Made by a program: the position numbers and the translations under genes. Shown here one piece after another: positions 17,580-27,066 of a DNA stretch of 64,000 bases. The stretch spans positions 1-64,000 of the forward strand of contig CAYMSF010000018.1 of NCBI GenBank assembly GCA_964392985.1. Direction: 5' to 3'. The first letter of the stretch is position 1; each line of letters opens with the position of its first letter. A model generated the notes under the pieces. It worked only from the letters and a program-made list of their open reading frames with translations. It did not search any database and was not told the DNA's origin. Source of the stretch: CAYMSF01 sp964392985 (lineage in GTDB: Bacteria > Verrucomicrobiota > Lentisphaeria > Victivallales > Victivallaceae).

Positions 17580-18773
17580 ATGAGTGAACAAACAGCCATA
17601 TCTATTAACAAACACCAGATTATCGTACTCTTGATTGACGACCAGGCCATGGTCGGCGAAGCGGTAAGACGTATGCTTCTTGATGAAGAAAATATATCTT
17701 ATCATTTCTGCAGCGACCCGTCCAAAGCGATAAGTATGGCTAATGAACTTGCGCCTACGGTAATCCTGCAGGACCTGGTCATGCCCGATGTTGACGGGTT
17801 GACGCTGGTCAAGTTTTTCCGGCGCAATCCCCAGACTAAAGATATTCCGTTAATTGTCCTGTCCAGCAAGGAAGAGGCGAAAACTAAAGCTGAAGCCTTC
17901 GCCCTGGGCGCAAACGACTATATCGTCAAACTGCCGGATAAGATTGAACTCATCGCTCGAATCCGTCACCATTCCGCCGGTTATATTAATATGCTTGAAC
18001 GTAATGAGGCATTCAAAGCGCTTCAAGAGAGTCAGCAACGGCTCGCAGCAGAACTGGCTGAGGCCGCCGATTATGTTGCATCGCTCCTCCCGAAAAAATT
18101 AGATGATACCATAAAAACCGATTGGAAATTCGTCTCTTCAACTTCATTAGGCGGGGACGCCTTTGGATATCACTGGTTGGATGACAATCATTTTGCCATG
18201 TATCTGCTTGATGTCTGCGGACACGGTGTCGGCGCCGCGCTGCTCTCAATTTCCGCCATGGAAGTATTGCGTTCACAAAATCTGCCAGATACTGACTTTT
18301 CCAATCCGGGCAATGTTCTTACCCGGCTGAACGATGAATTCCAGATGGAAGACCATCATCAGATGTATTTCACCATCTGGTACGGCGTTTATCATAAACA
18401 GGAAAAGAAAATTGTCTATTCCAGCGGCGGTCATCCACCGGCGCTGCTCATTTCCGGTGCAAATCCGGCAGAAACGCAACTCCACAGTTTGAGAACCAAA
18501 GGTGCAATCATTGGCGGATTCCCCGGTGTTCAATATGAAAACGCCGAAATCACCCTGGGACAGTATAACAAGTTATTTGTATTAAGTGACGGGGTTTACG
18601 AAATCACCCGCCCCGGTCTTCCCGACTGGCAATTGGATGCCTTCCGCCAGTATATTGCAAGCACAGTAACCTCTGCCGGATTCCATGTTGATAAAATCTA
18701 TCATGATGTCCTGCAAATGTACGGTTCCAAAAATCTCGAAGATGACTTCTCGCTGGTTGAAATCAATTTCTAG
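17580..18773 (+). CDS. Response regulator REC-PP2C (SpoIIE/RsbU-type phosphatase) replacing WspR
   Basis: A 397-residue output protein. REC covers about 14-130 with acidic pair D20/D21, phosphoacceptor D65 and K117. Its sequence (DDQAMVGEAVRR, HFCSDP, ILQDLVMP, GANDY-VKLPD, then a RNEAFKALQESQQ-type linker helix) closely matches the receiver and linker of the diguanylate cyclase WspR. After residue 165 there is no GGDEF domain; instead a PP2C/SpoIIE Ser/Thr phosphatase follows, with metal-site acids D193 (GGD), D211 (DVCGHG), LSDGVYE and D388/D389. Such phosphatases usually act on STAS anti-sigma antagonists. No STAS or anti-sigma gene is in the window, so the target is unknown. Confidence 0.9.
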   Translation: MSEQTAISINKHQIIVLLIDDQAMVGEAVRRMLLDEENISYHFCSDPSKAISMANELAPTVILQDLVMPDVDGLTLVKFFRRNPQTKDIPLIVLSSKEEAKTKAEAFALGANDYIVKLPDKIELIARIRHHSAGYINMLERNEAFKALQESQQRLAAELAEAADYVASLLPKKLDDTIKTDWKFVSSTSLGGDAFGYHWLDDNHFAMYLLDVCGHGVGAALLSISAMEVLRSQNLPDTDFSNPGNVLTRLNDEFQMEDHHQMYFTIWYGVYHKQEKKIVYSSGGHPPALLISGANPAETQLHSLRTKGAIIGGFPGVQYENAEITLGQYNKLFVLSDGVYEITRPGLPDWQLDAFRQYIASTVTSAGFHVDKIYHDVLQMYGSKNLEDDFSLVEINF

Positions 18774-18838
18774 CCCGGCAATATAAAACGCGATGAATAG
18801 TGAAAGATAATATCCTTTGAGTCGTTGCCTGATTCCGT

Positions 18839-20452
18839 TTACGGGCGCTCTTTACTGTAGGCGTTATATTTTTCAAACACCATATCTATATACAAAGTTC
18901 CAGTCCAGCCGTAATCGTGAAATACCTGAGAAAATGTATTAGGCTCATTTTTGCCTTTCCGTAACAAAGCAGGCGGCTCAACTTCCATGCGATCATCAAA
19001 AAATTCGAAGAATGTGCCGAACTTTAAATATGTCCGCTCAATTTCGTGCATAGTTCTCTCCATCAGCAATTGTGCTTCCGCCTCATAGCCGTACCGGCGT
19101 AACCCATAAGCAATCAGCCAGTTAATATTGATCCATACCGGACCGCGCCACATGTCTTTGGAATAATATTCGCCGCAACTGCAGGAAATCGATGCCACCG
19201 GCAAAGGTGTAGCGAAGGTTTCCGGGTTATCAAGATGGGCAATTAATCTGGCGACTTGCTCTTTGCTGGCGGCACCGCAAATCAGTGGCAGAAAGCCTGA
19301 ACTTGCCATGATTGGCGATTGCTGTTGCAATTTAAGGTCATAATCGACATAAAACCCTTCGGAGTCATTCCACAACCGCTCATTTATTTTGCTGCATATC
19401 GTTTCATGACGTTTTTGCCATAGTGGTTGTTCCGCCGGATTGCAAATTGCTGCAATTTTTGCCATAATTTCAAATTCCAAGGCAAGGAATGCATTAAAAT
19501 CTGCGGCATCGAGTTGATTGGCACAATCAAAACGCGGTGAGTTATCCATACCGCTTTCGCCGCTACGGCAATCGACATGTTCTTCGATGTACCATTCCAA
19601 CAGACCAAAACCATCACTGTCGCGGTTATTTATATCCCACTCGAGATAAGCTTTCAGCTTAGGATAAACCCGCGCCAGCCATTCCGGACTGTTATCCACG
19701 GCATTGACCAGCCAGATACCCAAGGCTATAACCGGCGGCTGAGTAATATTGGATATACCTGTTGGCGACATCATGTGGGCGATAAAGCCATCTTCACGTT
19801 GCATACTCAATACCGCGTCAATTGCTTCCCTGGCCATTCCGGCGTCAAGATGGCGGATGCCTATGGCGTGAAACACGGAATCCCATAACCACATTTTACG
19901 ATGCGGCCACCGGTCCGGTGTCGTCCAACAATGTTTAATCAATCCCTCCGGCGAACAAATCTGTGTTTTCAGTTGAGAAAAGGCCTTGTACAACGTTTTT
20001 TCCGTTGCTTCCGGTAAATTTTCCGGACAGGGAAAACTCAGCAATTCCAGTTGCCGTGACGTAATCAGTTCCTGTACTGACAATTGCAGAATCGCCGGAT
20101 TGAAAAATTGACTGACCCCGATTAAAGTCCGGTTACCGGATTGAAGAACGGTTACATTGGAGCCCGGTTCTACCCTGACGTTGCCTTCCATCAGTAAATG
20201 CCAGGTATCAACCAACACGCCACAAACGGAACGAAACTTAAAAAAGTCACCTGACAGTTCCAAATTCCTGTCAGTCAAATCTTCCGGATTAACATAAATT
20301 TGTCCGCCTGCCCGGGGTTGCTTGATTTCAAATCCCGCCCAGTCAAAAGCAGTTCGCAACGTCATACCGTTTTCAAAATCAGTTTGTCCGTTTAAACCGG
20401 AATATGCAATTATCTGTCCCGGCCCCCAAACATTTAGAATATTCTTTGTCAT
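18839..20452 (-). CDS. Six-hairpin glycosidase, MGH1/GH63-like (paralogue)
   Basis: A 537-residue protein with no signal peptide. A beta-rich N-terminal domain (about 1-150) precedes an (alpha/alpha)6 barrel containing MWLWDSVFHAIG, MQREDGFIAHM, SGMDNSPRFD and MWRGPVWININW, the conserved cleft segments of the MGH1/GH63 group. It belongs to the same family as the gene at 7010 but adds the N-terminal domain. It converges on the chemosensory operon and is divergent from an AraC regulator gene that probably controls it. The substrate is unknown; alpha-linked oligosaccharides are the family norm. Confidence 0.75.
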   Translation of the reverse strand: MTKNILNVWGPGQIIAYSGLNGQTDFENGMTLRTAFDWAGFEIKQPRAGGQIYVNPEDLTDRNLELSGDFFKFRSVCGVLVDTWHLLMEGNVRVEPGSNVTVLQSGNRTLIGVSQFFNPAILQLSVQELITSRQLELLSFPCPENLPEATEKTLYKAFSQLKTQICSPEGLIKHCWTTPDRWPHRKMWLWDSVFHAIGIRHLDAGMAREAIDAVLSMQREDGFIAHMMSPTGISNITQPPVIALGIWLVNAVDNSPEWLARVYPKLKAYLEWDINNRDSDGFGLLEWYIEEHVDCRSGESGMDNSPRFDCANQLDAADFNAFLALEFEIMAKIAAICNPAEQPLWQKRHETICSKINERLWNDSEGFYVDYDLKLQQQSPIMASSGFLPLICGAASKEQVARLIAHLDNPETFATPLPVASISCSCGEYYSKDMWRGPVWININWLIAYGLRRYGYEAEAQLLMERTMHEIERTYLKFGTFFEFFDDRMEVEPPALLRKGKNEPNTFSQVFHDYGWTGTLYIDMVFEKYNAYSKERP

Positions 20453-20502
20453 TGATTCTGTCCATGATTAATGTTTACTTACATTATATATGTAAAATAA
20501 TC

Positions 20503-20531
20503 TTGACGCAATACAATAATCGATATATAAT
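20503..20531 (+). promoter_or_regulatory. Near-consensus sigma70-type promoter before the AraC gene
   Basis: TTGACG (20503-20508), a 17-nt spacer and TATAAT (20526-20531) on the plus strand, 55 nt before the AraC start. It matches the consensus at 11 of 12 positions and lies in a very AT-rich 134-nt divergent spacer. Confidence 0.7.
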
Positions 20532-20586
20532 ATGTGATATATGTGCAAAAATATTTTATTTTTAACAATATGGTCAAAAAACCTGA

Positions 20587-21504
20587 ATGCCAATACCAAT
20601 ATCCGCTAAAAATGTTTTTGTTACGAGTCTTGACGGGATTTCCAAACTGTGGAAGAACCCGGAAAATCAATACTATACCCGTGAATTTTACTCAGATACC
20701 GAACCGGATTTGATTCAATCGCTACCGCTTCACCTGGACTTTGCCCATGAAGAGCATTGTTATAAGAATTATTACCGCAAACGGGAGTTTTCCGAAGTTT
20801 TTTCAATTGAACTGGTACTGGACGGTTCCATGTATTTCAAACAACGCGAATGCGAATACCGGGTCATGGCAGGAGAAGTATTTCTTGTGTTGCCGGATCA
20901 AAATATGGAATTTGCGACAGGTCCGGAAAATCATTGTCACCGCCTCGCCTGCTGTTTCAGCGGACATGCACTCGGATGTTTATTGGACAGTACCGGTTTG
21001 ATTGAACAAGATATAGTAAGATTGGGGAATTTCGTCAAACTGGAGACTTTGATGCGCAAATGCATCGGTGAACTCCGGGACAAAAGCGAAGGATTCCGGC
21101 AACGGGCATCCGTTACCGGATATGAAATAATGCTGGAATTAGCGAATAGTATCGAACACTCAGATAAATCGGCGTTATTAACCCGGGCGGTGAATTTGCT
21201 GGAACATCATTTGTCACAAAAAATTTCCTTACAAAAATTAGCATCAGCAACGGGTTCAAACCCTGCCTCGTTACACCGTGCCTTTCATGAAAAATTCGGT
21301 ATTTCGCCAATAAATTATTTTATCAAGCTGAAAATGGAAGCGGCAAAATCATTGCTGTTGAATACATCGCTGCCGATTCAGACTATTGCTGAACGTACCG
21401 GTTATTCCAATCAGTTGTATTTTTCCGCAGAATTTCGCAAACGGATTGGTTTGTGCCCGCGCGAATTTCGCAAGCGGAATGGTATAATCAGAAGTAATGT
21501 ATAA
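20587..21504 (+). CDS. AraC-family transcriptional regulator
   Basis: A 305-residue protein. An N-terminal cupin-like effector domain (about 35-150) includes a pattern like VMAGEVFLVLPDQ. The C-terminal double helix-turn-helix (about 205-300) includes ISLQKLASATGSNPASLHRAF and IAERTGYSNQLYF-type segments, standard for AraC/XylS DNA binding. It is divergent from the 537-residue glycosidase and upstream of the secreted hydrolase genes, so it probably responds to a sugar and controls one or both. The ribosome site is poor, so the start is moderately certain. Confidence 0.88.
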   Translation: MPIPISAKNVFVTSLDGISKLWKNPENQYYTREFYSDTEPDLIQSLPLHLDFAHEEHCYKNYYRKREFSEVFSIELVLDGSMYFKQRECEYRVMAGEVFLVLPDQNMEFATGPENHCHRLACCFSGHALGCLLDSTGLIEQDIVRLGNFVKLETLMRKCIGELRDKSEGFRQRASVTGYEIMLELANSIEHSDKSALLTRAVNLLEHHLSQKISLQKLASATGSNPASLHRAFHEKFGISPINYFIKLKMEAAKSLLLNTSLPIQTIAERTGYSNQLYFSAEFRKRIGLCPREFRKRNGIIRSNV

Positions 21505-21610
21505 TGTAATATGAACAGTACCGTGGTGCGCACTCAAAACTCTTTTCTAAATATAGTCGCTATTAAGATTAATTTATCTTTCATTTATTTATGATTAAGT
21601 GCTTAAACTC

Positions 21611-21639
21611 TTGAAGTATGATTAAAATAGCACTAGATT
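21611..21639 (+). promoter_or_regulatory. Candidate promoter before the secreted 931-residue hydrolase
   Basis: TTGAAG (21611-21616), 17 nt and TAGATT (21634-21639), ending 51 nt before the start codon. The match is partial (8 of 12), but position and spacing are right and the gene has its own 186-nt leader spacer. Confidence 0.35.
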
Positions 21640-21690
21640 TATATGTATACATTTGATTGTTTTACATAATAAGGGAAGGAATGTGGAAAG

Positions 21691-24486
21691 ATGCGGTATC
21701 TTATGAAAACTGTCTTTTTATTGGCATTTGTATTTAGCGTTATCGCTGTGTCGGCAGACAACCTGCTTAAAGACACCAGATTCTCAAAAGAAAATGGCTG
21801 GAGCGTCTATCTGAAACAGCCGGTCGTGAATGCCGGCGGTTCAATCAATTTTCAAGATGGTAGGGCAATTGTAAAATCTCCTGCCATTGAAAGTCAACCC
21901 GGCGATATCCAGCTTATTCTGCCCATCGATGTTGACGCCGAAAAGAGTTACCAACTAAAATTCAAAGCCAATAGCGAAAAAGCCGGCAAATTGACTATTA
22001 ACTATTGCCTCAGCAAATCACCGTATTCCTACTATGGCGGTGTTGATATCGGACTGGAGTCCGGCGAAAAGAGTTATGATTGTAAAGTGGAAGCCAGGCT
22101 TGCCGGTAACGGTACTTACGACAAACCTCGTTCTCTGCGTCTTTTTTTTGGTGGATTCAAGGATGCCACGATAACCCTTTCCGATATCTCTTTTGCGCCT
22201 GTATCGGAAGGGATAAACTCGCCGAAACAAGGTGACATGGCTAAACAGTGGACAGTTACAGCCGATGCCCGTTGGCATCCGGTCAATCTCAAGCACACAC
22301 TGATTCAGCCGGGTTCAGCACTTGATTTCAGCAGGTTGGTTCCGGCAAAAGTTCCAGGCCGGCTGACCGCTGCCGCCGATGGCAGTCTGCGCGATGGAGA
22401 CAAACCGGTGCGGTTGTGGGGGGCAAGCGTGGATATGAGTTTACTCGCGAAACGTTTCGCGTTATCCCGAGCTCTGAATAAGATTCCATGGCCGGACGAT
22501 GCTGAACTTGCCGCTTATGCAGAGGCTATTCGTACCCAGGGCTATAATTTTGTCCGGATGGGCAGTCATGACAATTTGCTGGTAGGGCTCGCCGCAGATA
22601 ATGGAGAATTTGATCCGCGCGGTGTCGAAATGATTGATCGTTTCGTCTATCACCTGCGTCAACGCGGTATCTGGATATACGTTGATCTAATGGGTTCAAC
22701 CAGTGGATACACCCCGGGCAATCCATGGACTCCGGAAGCTAAAGCGCTTGATTTTAAACGTAATATTTTTACCAGTCCGGCAGTACGGAAAAATTGGACT
22801 GACGGGGTACGCAAGTATCTGACTCATCGTAATCCCTACACCGGTTTTTCACTCGCTGAAGACCCCATGGTGGTAGCCGTATTGCCGTATAACGAACAGG
22901 ATATCCCGCTATCCAATGCCACCTGGATAGCAAAATTGCCCACCGCCTGGGTTATCCCATGGCGTACATGGCTTGCCCGCAAATATACTACCCCCGAGGC
23001 GTTGTCGGCGGCTTGGGGAATCAAGATTCCGGCAGACGGATTCTCAAGTATCAATCTCCCGACAAGCGAGCAAATCAAGAATGGTGGTCGTTGCGTTGAT
23101 GATGCCATCAACTTCCTCCGAGATTCTCATCTTGAATTGCTGAGTTGGTACCGGCAGGGCGTTACGGCGACGGGTTGCACCGCTCCGATAACCCAGTTTG
23201 ACTGCATTCCCAGCCTCTTTTTTACTGCGATGCGCAGTGAGACTGATTTTATTTCAATGCATGCCTACTTTGCCCATCCCTCAAAATGGGCAGAGTCCGG
23301 CTCTAGAATAGATCAAACCAGTTCCATCAGCGGGTTGGCGCCAAACCTGCGTTTGATGGCATCAACCCGCCAGTTTGGCAAACCATTCCTGGTCACTGAG
23401 TATGGAAATGCATTCTGGAACCGTTACCGCCATGAGGAGGGACTGGTTTCGGGATCATTTGCCGCGCTTCAAGGCTGGGATTCAATGATGGCGCACCAGC
23501 TGCCGGTCGGTGATATCGCCGGACCATCCTATGCCTATGCTGACGGCACTATTGATCGAGCCTCTTTAACCAGAGAACACCCACTTGACAAGGCTCCGAT
23601 AAAACCATTCTGGGTTGGAGCCGATCCGGTTGGACGCGCATCCCAGGTCATCAGTACGCTGGCGTTTGCCGATGCGGCCGTCGCGACTTCACCGCACCGT
23701 ATCGAGATTGTCATCGATCCTGCCGCAACGGTTGCAACGGCAACCTGGGCGAACGGTATCCCCGGCGAACAACGTTATATCGCCCTGGTCACTGAACTCG
23801 GCGTCAGAGTCGGCAAAATTGAGCCACGCCCCGGCATTGACCTTCAAATTCCTCTTGCCGGAACAGCTCGTATCGTTTCAACCGAAGCTTCAGCAGGCGT
23901 GGTTGATGATCCGGGCGACCCGCGCAAAGTCATTGCCGAAATGCGTAACCGTGGTATAATCTCATCCGCTAATATCACGGATCCGGCAAAGGATATTTAC
24001 GAATCCGATACCGGAGAATTACGTCTTGACCGTAAACGCATGCTCTATACCGTCCGCACGCCACGCCTTGAAGGCGCAACCCTCAGCAGTGAAAAGTCAG
24101 CGGTCATTGACGCGTTAACGATTCATCAGGTAAGTGTGCCCGGCAGCGTTGCCGCCGCCTCGCTTGACGGCAAATCATTGCGGGACAGTCAACGCATTCT
24201 AATTGTTTACGCCACTGATGCACTCAATACCGGCATGACATTCACCGGTCCCGATCGGGTTGAACTTGTCGATAACGGTCACGCACCGGTATTGATTGAG
24301 TGTGGCGCTCTTTCTGCAACCATCGCAACGAATCAGGCAGCAAATCTCCATGCCTGGGCGCTCGGATTTGACGGTAAACGCCGGCAGGAACTGCCGTTAA
24401 CCCGGGTTAATGGCGGAGTAAAATTGGATTTTGATATGGCAGCGCTGGCGGAGCCCACCTTTTATATTGAATTGGCAACACACTGA
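21691..24486 (+). CDS. Secreted clan GH-A-type glycoside hydrolase
   Basis: A 931-residue exported protein with a signal peptide (about 1-22). A beta-sandwich, carbohydrate-binding-like N-terminal domain (about 25-170) is followed by a TIM-barrel region (about 210-640) and a beta-rich tail. WGASVDM and NFVRMGSHD open the barrel. E402 in LPYNEQD fits the acid/base and E570 in LVTEYGNAF the nucleophile of clan GH-A enzymes. I cannot name the GH family; GH5-like is nearest. It is followed 44 nt later by a pectate-lyase-like gene, probably in one operon. It likely attacks a beta-linked polysaccharide outside the inner membrane. Confidence 0.7.
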   Translation: MRYLMKTVFLLAFVFSVIAVSADNLLKDTRFSKENGWSVYLKQPVVNAGGSINFQDGRAIVKSPAIESQPGDIQLILPIDVDAEKSYQLKFKANSEKAGKLTINYCLSKSPYSYYGGVDIGLESGEKSYDCKVEARLAGNGTYDKPRSLRLFFGGFKDATITLSDISFAPVSEGINSPKQGDMAKQWTVTADARWHPVNLKHTLIQPGSALDFSRLVPAKVPGRLTAAADGSLRDGDKPVRLWGASVDMSLLAKRFALSRALNKIPWPDDAELAAYAEAIRTQGYNFVRMGSHDNLLVGLAADNGEFDPRGVEMIDRFVYHLRQRGIWIYVDLMGSTSGYTPGNPWTPEAKALDFKRNIFTSPAVRKNWTDGVRKYLTHRNPYTGFSLAEDPMVVAVLPYNEQDIPLSNATWIAKLPTAWVIPWRTWLARKYTTPEALSAAWGIKIPADGFSSINLPTSEQIKNGGRCVDDAINFLRDSHLELLSWYRQGVTATGCTAPITQFDCIPSLFFTAMRSETDFISMHAYFAHPSKWAESGSRIDQTSSISGLAPNLRLMASTRQFGKPFLVTEYGNAFWNRYRHEEGLVSGSFAALQGWDSMMAHQLPVGDIAGPSYAYADGTIDRASLTREHPLDKAPIKPFWVGADPVGRASQVISTLAFADAAVATSPHRIEIVIDPAATVATATWANGIPGEQRYIALVTELGVRVGKIEPRPGIDLQIPLAGTARIVSTEASAGVVDDPGDPRKVIAEMRNRGIISSANITDPAKDIYESDTGELRLDRKRMLYTVRTPRLEGATLSSEKSAVIDALTIHQVSVPGSVAAASLDGKSLRDSQRILIVYATDALNTGMTFTGPDRVELVDNGHAPVLIECGALSATIATNQAANLHAWALGFDGKRRQELPLTRVNGGVKLDFDMAALAEPTFYIELATH

Positions 24487-24530
24487 TTTAACTGAATAGT
24501 AAAAAACAGCATTTTTCGAAAGGAAAACAA

Positions 24531-26918
24531 ATGACAAAATTAAAGAACGGCTTGACTGGAATTGGAACCACTTTGCTAATTTCGTTTGCAATAATGATTT
24601 TTCAGTTACTGCCAGTCTCCGCCGTTGAAAATGATGTTGATGCTTATCTCAAGTATGTAAATCCAACGGTTAAAGGTCCATATCCGGACGGAATAAATTT
24701 GAGTGTACCTGACGAGCTTGCAGATAAAAAAACAGCAGCATTGGGGCTTGTTGATGTCACTAAAGGTCCGTTTAACGCTGATTCCACAGGAAAAACCGAT
24801 TGTACCGCAGCGTTGCAAGCGGCAATCAATTTTGCCCGTGACCATCAAATGATTTGTTTCTTCCCTCCCGGCACTTACCGTGTATCAGACACTCTTCTTT
24901 GTATCGAATTATTATATAAACGCTCTAACGGTCGTGTGTTTGGAGCACCGTTGTGGCCATGTATGCTGGTGGGATCACGTGCAGGCAAAGAACGCCCGAA
25001 GATTGTGTTAGCACCAAATTCCCCCGGATTTGGGAATACTGACAAGCCTAAATATGTTGTAAACTTCTGGGCTAGAGGGTATGCAAACCCGACAACAGTG
25101 GATAAAGTCCGCGACGGACGCAGTCCGGAACAGGAACAACCGAACATATCAATGAATCAGATGTTCGTAAATCTCGATATTACCATTGGAGCAGGCAATG
25201 CGGGAGCCGTTGGTATCCGGCATCAGGCGGCAGAAGGTTCAGCCATAGAAGATTGCACCATAGATGCTACACATGGGCTGACCGGCATTGAGGGAGGAAT
25301 CGGTTCCGGCGGCAGCAGTGCCGGGGTAACTATAATCGGAGGGAAAATCGGTCTTGATTACGGTTCATCCCAACCGACGCCGGTAATAACAGGATTCACC
25401 CTCATCGGGCAAACCGGGTCAGCTATTCGCTACAGCGGAAGGCAGACACTCGTTGCCGTTGGTGTAAAAATCGTCGCGGACAAATGCACCGGTCCAGTTA
25501 TCGCCGCATCGGGAGGAGAAGGCAAGTTATTTCTGCAAGGCAAAGATGCACCGCAACACGGTCAGGTCAGCTTGATTGACAGTGAGATTATCTTTAATAA
25601 CGCCGTAACAACTGGCGGCAAAGAACGGGTGGCAATAACTTCAAACCGGAATTTCTATTTAAATAATGTTTATGTGCGCTGCGCAAACAAAGTATTCGTC
25701 AGTACTGATGGCAGCAAATCTGTTCCAGGCAATCCCTCGGGTTGGATGCATGTACGGGAATATGTTTACGCACAAAAACCGGCAAAAGTAAAAATTGGTC
25801 CCAATTTTTTAAATTATCAATACCCGATTTATATAAATGGTGAAATATGTAATAACTTTGTCGCAGATATCGCCAAAGATGAGAACCCCCCGGCTGATTT
25901 GCAGTCGCGCCATCTCTGGCAGCAAAACTTTCCTGACCGGGAATCGCCTGGAGCAGTTAATGTTAAATCAAAACCATATCTTGCTGCCGGAGATGGCATC
26001 GCCGATGATACTGAGGCGTTACAAAGAGCAATTAATGAAAATGAAATTGTTTTTCTGCCGAAGGGATATTACCGGTTGACAAAAACTTTGGAGTTGAAAT
26101 CAAAGACAAAACTCATTGGCGTTGGTCAGCATCTTTCTATGCTGGTAGCCCGAAGTGATGGCATGTTTGCCGATGCGGCCAAACCCGCACCGCTGTTGCG
26201 TACCGCCGATGACGCCAACGCCGATACCGTACTGGCATTCTGCGGTCTCTTTGCCAGTGGAAATGTACCGGGAGTTCAGGCTTTGCACTGGCGCAGCGGG
26301 GGCAAGTCAGTATTCCGCGCGGTAGAAATTTGCGAACAACCAATCAACGGATGGATTCCGCGCAAAAAAGGCGAGGCAAAGGTTGCAGCAGATAGAAGTT
26401 GTCCTCTGGTACTCATTACCGGGCACGGTGGCGGCAATTGGTATAACTTTCGTGCTGAATCCGCCTATAGTCAAACCCTCAGTTACCGGCATATACTAAT
26501 CAGTGACACGGCGGGTCCGCTCAACTTCTACCAGAACAGCCCTCAACACGTTACCGGTGGTGAATATGCCATAGAATTACTGCGATCAAAATATATTTCG
26601 TTTTTCGGTACAAAATACGAAGGGCATCGGACAATGCTCTTCGTGCGTGATTCTGACCATATCCGTCATTTCGGTCACGGTGGTCTTGGCAAAACCGTCA
26701 ATGGCAATTCGCTGTTTATATTCGAAAACACGCCAAACTTCATGGCGGTCAGTCTGGTCGAAAGTCCTGCAGGAAATGCCCCGTCAGCAAAGCCAGAATC
26801 CGGAAAAACCGATTCCGCTGAAGGGATAATGTTGCTAGATCGTAACAGTTCTAACAAGGAAACGGTTACAGCAGCATTGGAACGCCCGGCGCTTTACAAA
26901 CGCGGCAACCCGCTCTAA
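24531..26918 (+). CDS. Secreted tandem beta-helix protein (pectate-lyase-3/GH55-like)
   Basis: A 795-residue exported protein with a signal peptide (about 1-31). Two right-handed beta-helix modules are marked by repeated entry motifs: DVTKGPFNADSTGKTDCTAAL near residue 85 begins one and GDGIADDTEALQRAINE near 485 the other, each followed by FPPGTYR or LPKGYYRL. This double-helix layout is found in GH55 laminarinases and Pectate_lyase_3 proteins. Start follows AAAGGA. Adjacent pectin-related genes favour a pectin or beta-glucan substrate, but catalytic residues cannot be assigned. Confidence 0.7.
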   Translation: MTKLKNGLTGIGTTLLISFAIMIFQLLPVSAVENDVDAYLKYVNPTVKGPYPDGINLSVPDELADKKTAALGLVDVTKGPFNADSTGKTDCTAALQAAINFARDHQMICFFPPGTYRVSDTLLCIELLYKRSNGRVFGAPLWPCMLVGSRAGKERPKIVLAPNSPGFGNTDKPKYVVNFWARGYANPTTVDKVRDGRSPEQEQPNISMNQMFVNLDITIGAGNAGAVGIRHQAAEGSAIEDCTIDATHGLTGIEGGIGSGGSSAGVTIIGGKIGLDYGSSQPTPVITGFTLIGQTGSAIRYSGRQTLVAVGVKIVADKCTGPVIAASGGEGKLFLQGKDAPQHGQVSLIDSEIIFNNAVTTGGKERVAITSNRNFYLNNVYVRCANKVFVSTDGSKSVPGNPSGWMHVREYVYAQKPAKVKIGPNFLNYQYPIYINGEICNNFVADIAKDENPPADLQSRHLWQQNFPDRESPGAVNVKSKPYLAAGDGIADDTEALQRAINENEIVFLPKGYYRLTKTLELKSKTKLIGVGQHLSMLVARSDGMFADAAKPAPLLRTADDANADTVLAFCGLFASGNVPGVQALHWRSGGKSVFRAVEICEQPINGWIPRKKGEAKVAADRSCPLVLITGHGGGNWYNFRAESAYSQTLSYRHILISDTAGPLNFYQNSPQHVTGGEYAIELLRSKYISFFGTKYEGHRTMLFVRDSDHIRHFGHGGLGKTVNGNSLFIFENTPNFMAVSLVESPAGNAPSAKPESGKTDSAEGIMLLDRNSSNKETVTAALERPALYKRGNPL

Positions 26919-26965
26919 CTCCCTGCAATTTTCAGACCATAGGGAGATGAAAATTTGCATTTTAG

Positions 26966-26975
26966 CGTTTAAACG
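26966..26975. promoter_or_regulatory. Palindrome CGTTTAAACG, possible operator
   Basis: A perfect 10-bp palindrome, flanked as AG-CGTTTAAACG-TT, lies 91 nt before the orphan sugar-binding protein gene. The central CG-type LacI-family operators have similar size. The related string AACGTTTAAA occurs at 44754-44763 before the 1102-residue hydrolase gene, next to a LacI regulator. Confidence 0.3.
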
Positions 26976-27066
26976 TTTAGATTGATATTTATTGAAGTTA
27001 ATTTTATGTAAGGAAGCCGGCCGGCTTTTGATCGTACATACATAACAAAATAAGGCAATCTGTATA

